Origin: Nitrospinota bacterium
GTDB taxonomy: Bacteria > Nitrospinota_A > UBA7883 > JACRGQ01
Reading direction: 5' to 3'
Assembly: GCA_016217735.1 (NCBI GenBank)
Contig: JACRGQ010000036.1
Span: 1 to 36,441, forward strand
Length of the DNA stretch: 36,441 nt
A program made the position numbers and the translations under genes. The notes beneath the pieces are model-generated. The model worked only from the letters and a program-made list of their open reading frames with translations. It made no database searches and was not told the origin of the DNA. Shown in pieces: positions 31,030-36,441 of the stretch. Each line of letters begins with the position of its first letter. Within the stretch, counting starts at the first letter, position 1.

Positions 31030-32063
31030 ACCATCACTTTTATAAAAGCCTTTTGGATAACGCCAGCGACCTGATTCTGGCGGCCGACGTGGACGGGCGC
31101 ATCACATACATTAACGGCAAAATCGCCGAATGGGGGTACGACAAGGACGAGCTTTTAGGAAAGCCGATGCTGGAACTGCTGAATGTGAAGCAGATGGGAA
31201 ACCGCATGAGCGAGCCATCGGAGCTTGGCATCAAGCGGAAGTTCGAGATGGTCATAGAGGACAAGCGGAGCGCCCTGCACCGGGTGGTCGTCAGTTCGTC
31301 GCCGTTCCATGATCGCGGGAACAAGATCATCGGCGTCATGGTTATTATCCACGACGTCACCGGAACGCATACTCTCCAGGAAAAGCTTAAGCACGAGGAG
31401 CGGCTCGCCTCGCTGGGGCGGCTGGCCACCGGCATAGCGCATGAAATCCGCAATCCGCTTTCGTCCATCAAGATGAATCTCGCCATTCTCGGAAAAAAAC
31501 TCAAGCTGCGCCCGGACGAACAGGCGCATTTCGAGATCGCCAACGAGGGTGTGGCAAATCTGGAAAAGATCGTCACCGAGTTTATCGACTACGCGAAGCC
31601 GATGCCGCTGAAAGTGGGACGGCAAAACCTCCACAAAACCATCGAGGACACCCTGGCGATGGTGGAGCCGCAATGCCTGGAAATGAATATTTCGGTGATC
31701 AAGGATTTCACGGCGGCCATGCCGATGGTTTCCATCGACAAGGTGAAGATTCAGCAGGCGCTTTTGAATGTCTTCCTTAACGCCGTCCAGGCTTCCCCAA
31801 AAGGGGGCGTGGTGGAGATCGCCACTGCACTTATCGAATCCCCGAACAGCCGCGCGCGGATAGAAGTGCGGGATCACGGCGGCGGCATCAGCGGCGAGGA
31901 CATTCAGTTTGTATTCGATCCCTTTTTCACCACCAAGAGGCAGGGGACGGGGCTGGGGCTTTCAATTGTGCGGAGCATCATGAAGAGCCACAACGGGACG
32001 GTCGACATCGAATCAAAAAACGGCGTTGGGACGGTGGTGGTTCTGGAATTTCCCATCGGCTGA
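31026..32063 (+). CDS. Soluble PAS-domain histidine kinase
   Basis: 345 residues without a membrane segment. A PAS domain spans about 5-115 (SDLILAADVDGRITYINGKIAEWGY, then VMVIIHDVTG). The HisKA helix contains the phospho-acceptor H139 (GIAHEIRNPLSSIKMNL), and the ATP-binding domain has N-box NVFLNAVQASP, DHGGGIS, FFTTKRQGTGLGLSI. It should phosphorylate the response regulator at 25969. The ligand of the PAS domain is unknown; no haem, flavin or metal motif is plain. The ATG overlaps the previous stop by four bases (ATGA). Being cytoplasmic and coupled to the corrinoid genes, it may respond to the metabolic state of that system. Confidence 0.93.
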   Translation: MNHHFYKSLLDNASDLILAADVDGRITYINGKIAEWGYDKDELLGKPMLELLNVKQMGNRMSEPSELGIKRKFEMVIEDKRSALHRVVVSSSPFHDRGNKIIGVMVIIHDVTGTHTLQEKLKHEERLASLGRLATGIAHEIRNPLSSIKMNLAILGKKLKLRPDEQAHFEIANEGVANLEKIVTEFIDYAKPMPLKVGRQNLHKTIEDTLAMVEPQCLEMNISVIKDFTAAMPMVSIDKVKIQQALLNVFLNAVQASPKGGVVEIATALIESPNSRARIEVRDHGGGISGEDIQFVFDPFFTTKRQGTGLGLSIVRSIMKSHNGTVDIESKNGVGTVVVLEFPIG

Positions 32064-32089
32064 AAAACTCCCGTGTCATCCTGCGGGAG
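32063..32089 (-). terminator. Terminator of the minus-strand metallopeptidase gene
   Basis: On the minus strand a 6-bp stem (CTCCCG / CGGGAG) with a 10-base loop is followed by TTTTT. It lies 29 bases after the end of the minus-strand gene and overlaps the kinase stop region; on the plus strand it has no T run. Confidence 0.5.
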
Positions 32090-32117
32090 CGTTGGCGGCC
32101 GAGGATACCTTTCCCTG

Positions 32118-32507
32118 CTAGGGCTTCTTTCGTTTCCGCTCTTCCTCGAGATCGTGAAGTTCGGATTCGTTTAATCCGAAGTGGTGGCCGATTTCGTGCC
32201 ACACCACTTCGCGCACAAGCTCCGTCATCTTTTCCGCGTCTCCATCGGCGAACGCCTCGATTGGTTGTTGAAAGATGGTGATTTTATCGGGCAACGCGCC
32301 GAAATATCCCGAATCCCGGTTGATTAGCGGAATGCCTTCGTAAAGGCCCAACAGCACCTCATCCCGCTTGATGCCGACCTCGCCCGATTTTTTGTGGCGG
32401 GGCCTCCGCTCAATCACTATTGCCACGTTTTTCATCGCTTCCCGCGCCTGCATCGGCAAGGCGGAGACGGCATCGGCAACAAGGCGTTCGAACATTTCCC
32501 TGCGCAT
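32118..32507 (-). CDS. Small zincin-like metallopeptidase
   Basis: 129 residues with the zinc motif H104-E-I-G-H108 in VVWHEIGHHFGLNESEL, close to the C terminus. The length and motif position fit the small zincin-like metallopeptidase family (PF06262, formerly DUF1025), whose substrates are mostly unknown. The earlier part (LLGLYEGIPL, then DKITIFQQPI) matches the family pattern as I remember it. Cytoplasmic, no signal peptide. It is on the same strand as pnp but separated from it by a terminator, so it has its own transcript. Confidence 0.85.
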   Translation of the reverse strand: MRREMFERLVADAVSALPMQAREAMKNVAIVIERRPRHKKSGEVGIKRDEVLLGLYEGIPLINRDSGYFGALPDKITIFQQPIEAFADGDAEKMTELVREVVWHEIGHHFGLNESELHDLEEERKRKKP

Positions 32508-32622
32508 ATTAAAATCCGGTGTTTGACGGGGTGAAAGATTTCACGTTCATGCTGGATATCCTTCGGAACCAATTCCACCATACGGCAATGAGCGGGATAT
32601 TTCAATGGACATCGCAAATGCC

Positions 32623-32654
32623 AAAAAAAAGCCCCGCCCGGAGGGGGGCGGGGC
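32623..32654 (-). terminator. Intrinsic terminator of pnp
   Basis: On the minus strand a 9-bp GC-only stem (GCCCCGCCC / GGGCGGGGC) with a short loop is followed by eight T residues, 21 bases after the pnp stop codon. Confidence 0.9.
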
Positions 32655-32675
32655 CGGTAAGCCGGTCGTGCCGGT

Positions 32676-34784
32676 TTAGCGTTTCGGCTGTTCGCCGCGG
32701 TCGGCCAACGCTTCCTTGTGGCTCAGGCGGATTTTCCGGGTGCGCTGATCGACGTCGATCACCTTTACCCAAATCTGCTCCCCTTCGGCCATCACGTCGG
32801 AAACGTGGTTGATGCGCTTGTCGGAAATGTGGGAGATATGCACCAATCCTTCGGTGCCGGGCGCGATTTCCACAAACGCGCCGAAATCGACGATGCGGGT
32901 GATCTTGCCGAGGTAGAGCTTGCCGATGGTGGCCGGCTCAATGATGGTTTCGATGAACGACTTGGCCTTCTCGGCATCGACGCTGTTGGCGGCGAAAATC
33001 TTCACGCTGCCGTCGTCTTCGATGTCGATCTGGGTTTTGGTCGCTTCGGTGATGGCGCGGATATTTTTCCCGCCCGGTCCGATGATGGCGCCGATCATGT
33101 CGTTCGGCACCTTCATGATGATCATGCGCGGCGCGTACTTTGAGATGTCCGGGGCGACGCTCGGCATGGCAAGCTGCATCTGGTCAAGGATGTGGAGGCG
33201 GCCTTTGAGGGCTTGCATCAGGGCCTGCTTCATGATCTCGATCTTGATGCCGGTCAGCTTGATGTCCATCTGAATGGCGGTGATGCCCTTGCGGGAGCCG
33301 GCCACCTTGAAGTCCATGTCGCCCAAGGCGTCTTCGATGCCGAGGATGTCGGTGAGGATGGCGAATTTATCCCCTTCGGCGACGAGGCCCATCGCCACGC
33401 CGGCCACCGGGGCTTTTATCTTCACCCCCGCGTCCATGAGCGCCAGCGTGCCGCCGCAGACGGAGGCCATCGAGGAGGAGCCGTTGGATTCCATGATCTC
33501 GGAGACGATGCGCAGCGTATAGGGGAATTCCTTCGCGTCCGGCAGCGTCCAGAGGAGCGCGCGCTCCGCCAGCGCGCCGTGGCCGATTTCGCGGCGGCCC
33601 GGTCCGGGCGCGCCTTTCGTTTCGCCCACCGAGAAGGGGGGGAAATTGTAGTGGTACATGTAGTTCTTGTTGGATTTGCCCTCGATGTTATCGATGAGCT
33701 GCTCGTCTTGGCCGGTGCCAAGCGTGACGGCGACGATGGCCTGCGTTTCGCCGCGGGTGAAGAGCGCCGAGCCGTGCGCGCGCGGCAGCAGGCCGGTGCG
33801 GATGGTGATCGGGCGAACCTCGGTAAGGGTGCGGCCGTCGGCGCGCAGCCCTTCGTTCAGTATCATTTCGCGCAGCACCTGCTGCTCCACGTCGTCGTAA
33901 GCGCCCTTTATTATCTTGCCCGCCGTTGCCTTGTTCTCGGCGGTGATGTAGTTGTCGACCAGCGATTTTTTGACATTCGCCATCGCTTCGATGCGGGCGT
34001 GCTTGTCTTTTATGCAGATGGCGTTTTTGATGTCGCCGCGGTGGACTCGGATTTTTTCGTGCCATTCGGTGTCGCGGTTGGCCGGGGCGAAGGCCATTTT
34101 CGGGCGGCCCACCTTCTCGGCCAGCTCTTTTTGCGCCGCGCAGAGCTTGTGTATGGCGGCGTGCGCCAATTCAAGCGCCTGTATGAGAAGTTCCTCGGAG
34201 ATTTCCTTGGCTTCGCCTTCCACCATGGTGATCGAATCGTCGGTGCCGGCGATCACGATGTCCATCTGGCTCTTCTTGCGCTCTTCGGCGGTGGGGTTCA
34301 CCACCAGCTTGCCGTCGATGTAGCCCATCCGCACGGCTCCGACCGGTCCATGGTACGGGATGTTGGAGACGAGCAGCGCGGCGGAGGATGCGATGACCGA
34401 CAGAACGTCGGGTTCGTTTATGGCGTCATAGGAAAGGGCATAGGTGAATACCTGCGTATCGTTCATGAAACCGTCCGGGAAGAGCGGGCGGATGGGGCGG
34501 TCGGCGAGGCGCGAGGTGAGAATTTCGCGCTCGGACGGCCGCGCTTCGCGGCGGTGGAAGCTTCCCGGTATTTTGCCGGAGGCGTAAAATTTTTCACGGT
34601 AGTCCATGCTGAGGGGGAACCAGTCCTGCCCTTCCTTGGGGGACGCGGCGGAGGTTGCGGCGCCGAAGACGATGGTTTCGCCGCAATAGATCATCACGGA
34701 GCCGCCGGCTTGACGGGCTATTTCGCCGGATTCGATGGCGATGGTTTTTCCGCCGATTTCAATTTCCACTCTGGTAGCAGCCAT
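32676..34784 (-). CDS. pnp: Polyribonucleotide nucleotidyltransferase (PNPase)
   Basis: 702 residues, normal length. Two RNase PH-like domains (first about 1-210, second about 310-540) are joined by a helical linker and followed by a KH domain (PNDMIGAIIGPGGKNIRAITE, about 555-610) and an S1 domain (LGKITRIVDFGAFVEIAPG, about 620-690). The enzyme degrades RNA from the 3' end with phosphate in the cytoplasm as part of the degradosome. Catalytic-domain signatures such as FPPFSVGETK and GRREIGHGALAERAL are present. AGGAG lies 9 bases before the ATG. The order rpsO-pnp is conserved in bacteria. Confidence 0.98.
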   Translation of the reverse strand: MAATRVEIEIGGKTIAIESGEIARQAGGSVMIYCGETIVFGAATSAASPKEGQDWFPLSMDYREKFYASGKIPGSFHRREARPSEREILTSRLADRPIRPLFPDGFMNDTQVFTYALSYDAINEPDVLSVIASSAALLVSNIPYHGPVGAVRMGYIDGKLVVNPTAEERKKSQMDIVIAGTDDSITMVEGEAKEISEELLIQALELAHAAIHKLCAAQKELAEKVGRPKMAFAPANRDTEWHEKIRVHRGDIKNAICIKDKHARIEAMANVKKSLVDNYITAENKATAGKIIKGAYDDVEQQVLREMILNEGLRADGRTLTEVRPITIRTGLLPRAHGSALFTRGETQAIVAVTLGTGQDEQLIDNIEGKSNKNYMYHYNFPPFSVGETKGAPGPGRREIGHGALAERALLWTLPDAKEFPYTLRIVSEIMESNGSSSMASVCGGTLALMDAGVKIKAPVAGVAMGLVAEGDKFAILTDILGIEDALGDMDFKVAGSRKGITAIQMDIKLTGIKIEIMKQALMQALKGRLHILDQMQLAMPSVAPDISKYAPRMIIMKVPNDMIGAIIGPGGKNIRAITEATKTQIDIEDDGSVKIFAANSVDAEKAKSFIETIIEPATIGKLYLGKITRIVDFGAFVEIAPGTEGLVHISHISDKRINHVSDVMAEGEQIWVKVIDVDQRTRKIRLSHKEALADRGEQPKR

Positions 34785-34897
34785 AGTTCAGATTCTCCTA
34801 AGTGTTACGAAAAGCCACGATGGCAGATTCGGCCGCTGTACTGCACATGGAACAATCGTATTCATGGCTAGTCGGCCGGAAAACGGAGGATCCGCGC

Positions 34898-35167
34898 CTA
34901 TTTGCGCAGACCCAGCGATTCGATGATGGTTTTGTAGCGGCTAACTTCAATCCGCTTGAGGTAATCAAGCAACCGGCGGCGGTGGTTCACCATCCGCAAC
35001 AGGGAGCGCCGGGAGTGGTTGTCTTTCTTGTGTGTTTCAAAGTGCTTGGTGAGGTAGCTGATCCGCTCGCTCAGGAGCGCCACCTGCACTTCGGGCGAGC
35101 CGCAGTCGTTTTCGCTTTTTTTATGGGTTCCGATGATCTGGGTCTTCTTTTCTTTCGTTAATGGCAT
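34898..35167 (-). CDS. rpsO: 30S ribosomal protein S15
   Basis: 89 residues, the standard length. Family signatures are [21 protein letters not shown] and [22 protein letters not shown]15 binds 16S rRNA early in assembly of the small subunit. AGGA lies upstream of the ATG. It precedes pnp by 113 bases on the same strand; in E. coli these two genes are cotranscribed. Confidence 0.98.
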   Translation of the reverse strand: MPLTKEKKTQIIGTHKKSENDCGSPEVQVALLSERISYLTKHFETHKKDNHSRRSLLRMVNHRRRLLDYLKRIEVSRYKTIIESLGLRK

Positions 35168-35278
35168 AGTCCTGTTTCTCTTGCTCTTTCTTTGTTAAAC
35201 TTTTTTATTTCAGCGCAGAAATGTATCACAAGCGGCGCCGTTTTGTAAAGGACTTTTATGGAAGCGGAGGAGGGGGGG

Positions 35279-36283
35279 TTAACGGTAAATATCTTCCAGC
35301 GCCGCAAGCAGCCGTTTTTTGGCCTCTGCGATTGAGGTGTCCTCCATGCGGCAGCCGCTGGCGCGGGCATGGCCGCCGCCGCCGAATTGTTCAGCCAGCT
35401 TGTTCACATCCACGGCGTCGGTGCGGCTGCGCAGGCTGATCCGGAGCTTTCCTTTTTCCTTTTCGCGTATCAGGAAGGCGGTCTCCACCCCCTTGATGGC
35501 GAGCGGCTGGTTGACGAACCCTTCGTCGTCCATTTTTTTGCCGATTTCAGAGTTCATAAAGGCGTAATCGAGCCAGGCGGTGGCCGCTTTGCCCCCATGG
35601 TGCAATTCAATGGATTCGATGACTTTGGCAAGTCCGATCTTGGTTTCGATGGGGTCGTTGTAATAGAGGCGGTCGGCGAGAATATCCGGCACGGCGCCGG
35701 CTTCGACCAACCGGGCCGCCAGCCGGAAGACGGCGGGGGTGACATTGCTGAAGCGAAAACGGCCGGTATCGATGCTTAAGCCGACGTACAGCGCTTCGGC
35801 GCTGTTGGCGTCGAAGGTTTTGCCCAGTTCATCGTATAACATGGCGACGATCTGCGCGCTGGCGGCCGCCTCGGGGATTATGAGGTTCACCGTCCCGAAG
35901 TTCTCGCAGCTTATGTGGTGGTCGATTACCAGCATTTGGGCGTCTTTTTTCAGCAACGTTACCGTCGCGCCGACGCGGTCCATGTGCGGCGAGTCGATAA
36001 TGATCGCGGCGTCGAAGGATATTTTTCCCCGCATCGATTCGTCGAACGTCTCGATAATGTTGTAGGCGTGCAGGAAACCGAGCTTGTCCTGCGGCGGATC
36101 GGCGCAGATCACGTGGAAGCTCTTGCCAAGCTGGCGAAGCAGGCCGGCCAGCCCTAAAATGCTGCCGACGCCGTCGCCGTCCGGGTTGACATGCGAGGTG
36201 AGCAGGAAGTTGTCGTTGTCCCTGATAAACGCCGCCGCTTGTTTAACTGCCATCGGCGTAATGGTACCATACCGGTATGGCAA
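35279..36283 (-). CDS. DHH/DHHA1 phosphoesterase, NrnA-like (oligoribonuclease / pAp phosphatase)
   Basis: About 324-334 residues. DHH motifs are visible: HVNPDGDGVGS (metal-binding Asp pair), IIIDSPH, IDHH near 130 and the DHHA1 glycine motif GGGGHARASG near the C terminus. NrnA enzymes degrade very short RNAs and remove the 3' phosphate of pAp. The TTG at 36283 gives 334 residues; the ATG at 36253 gives 324 and starts nearer the conserved part, and I prefer it, though neither has a clear ribosome site. It stands 111 bases upstream of rpsO, in the ribosome-assembly neighbourhood where this gene is often found. Confidence 0.93.
   Translation of the reverse strand: MPYRYGTITPMAVKQAAAFIRDNDNFLLTSHVNPDGDGVGSILGLAGLLRQLGKSFHVICADPPQDKLGFLHAYNIIETFDESMRGKISFDAAIIIDSPHMDRVGATVTLLKKDAQMLVIDHHISCENFGTVNLIIPEAAASAQIVAMLYDELGKTFDANSAEALYVGLSIDTGRFRFSNVTPAVFRLAARLVEAGAVPDILADRLYYNDPIETKIGLAKVIESIELHHGGKAATAWLDYAFMNSEIGKKMDDEGFVNQPLAIKGVETAFLIREKEKGKLRISLRSRTDAVDVNKLAEQFGGGGHARASGCRMEDTSIAEAKKRLLAALEDIYR
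36261..36280 (-). promoter_or_regulatory. Two overlapping palindromes at the start of the nrnA-like gene
   Basis: ATGGTACCAT (36261-36270) and CCATACCGGTATGG (36267-36280) are each perfect palindromes and share CCAT. They cover the first codons or the leader of the nrnA-like gene, depending on the start used. A dimeric regulator could bind here; chance is not excluded. Confidence 0.35.
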
Positions 36284-36321
36284 AACAATTCCGATTTACA
36301 GGTGTTGCGAGCAAATAGAAA

Positions 36322-36356
36322 TGTCCGGTTTTGGAGCACATTACTTGTCCGGTTTT
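36322..36356. repeat. Short direct repeat TGTCCGGTTTT near the window end
   Basis: The 11-mer TGTCCGGTTTT occurs at 36322-36332 and 36346-36356, spaced by 13 bases. Closely spaced direct repeats of this kind occur near the ends of some insertion sequences (for example IS21-type). The neighbouring minus-strand frame is cut by the edge, so this remains a suggestion. Confidence 0.35.
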
Positions 36357-36367
36357 CCAAAATTACC

Positions 36368-36439
36368 TTAGCCGTGATTCTTTTTCAAGCGGCCTTCTTT
36401 TTTGTCTGTTTTACCTCCTTTCCCGTTACGTCGTAAAGC
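36368..36439 (-). CDS. C-terminal end of a basic protein (cut by window edge), possibly a transposase
   Basis: On the minus strand a frame is open from the edge to a TAA at 36368-36370. The 23 visible residues are very basic (ALRRNGKGGKTDKKEGRLKK...). The stop codon is followed within 50 bases by two copies of an 11-base repeat. A transposase tail beside an insertion-sequence end would look like this, but the piece is too short to identify. Confidence 0.25.
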   Translation of the reverse strand, partial: ALRRNGKGGKTDKKEGRLKKNHG

Positions 36440-36441
36440 GC

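Noticed and set aside
33192-34871. 559-residue open frame on the plus strand opposite pnp
   Set aside because: It runs antisense to a certain pnp gene, is very rich in Gly, Asp, His and Arg without domain features, and is a codon-bias shadow.
1-36441. CRISPR arrays, tRNA or rRNA genes
   Set aside because: No regularly spaced repeats, no cloverleaf-like sequence and no rRNA segment were noticed on either strand.

Overview
The window is about 36 kb of moderately GC-rich bacterial DNA. It looks like the energy-metabolism region of a respiratory, Gram-negative-type organism: Sec and Tat signal peptides, lipoproteins and many c-type cytochromes are present. The bd-like oxidase clustered with several cytochromes c and a molybdoenzyme-gamma-like haem protein recalls Nitrospirota/Nitrospinota genomes. 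That placement is a guess from gene content; there is no rRNA in the window.

Layout. 1-2.1 kb: the end of an unknown gene, a PstS-like binding protein and a short-chain dehydrogenase. 2.2-6.8 kb: an Fe-S Rrf2 regulator, then a haem-copper oxidase operon (subunit III, SCO, subunit II, subunit I), closed by a terminator. 6.8-9.4 kb: a CRP/FNR-type palindrome, a small periplasmic protein and a divergent nitrous-oxide-reductase-like (NosZ-like) protein, closed by a strong terminator. 9.5-17.1 kb: an apparent operon of lipoprotein, cytochrome b, subunit IV-cytochrome c fusion, two seven-bladed beta-propeller proteins (one with a Tat-type signal and a His-rich tail), a membrane spermidine-synthase-like TPR protein and a small TPR protein. 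17.2-18.4 kb (minus): a four-helix membrane protein and an ArsR-rhodanese regulator. 18.4-19.0 kb: a long non-coding leader. 19.0-25.5 kb: a tiny membrane protein, a CydA-like bd-family protein and five c-type cytochromes with eight CxxCH motifs in total, one of them fused to an ethylbenzene-dehydrogenase-gamma-like domain. 25.6-32.1 kb: a 42-residue membrane peptide, then a sigma-54 response regulator, corrinoid protein, methyltransferase-RACE fusion and PAS histidine kinase. 32.1-36.3 kb (minus): housekeeping genes (zincin-like metalloprotease, pnp, rpsO, nrnA-like). The last 150 bases carry short repeats and the tail of a further reading frame.

How it may work together. The most interesting unit is 7.0-17.1 kb. 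The NosZ-like protein keeps the propeller-plus-cupredoxin design, but one histidine of the usual CuZ pair is replaced and another has appeared beside a different ligand. One CuA histidine is a methionine. No nosD/F/Y/L maturation genes are present. Instead a quinol-oxidising cytochrome b module (without a Rieske protein) and two further propellers follow. I infer a quinol-to-cytochrome c-to-copper-enzyme chain reducing N2O or a related acceptor. The Rrf2/oxidase operon upstream could deal with O2 or NO. The 19-25 kb cluster looks like a second chain, in which cytochromes c feed a bd-like enzyme that appears to have lost its quinol site. None of these activities is proven by the sequence.
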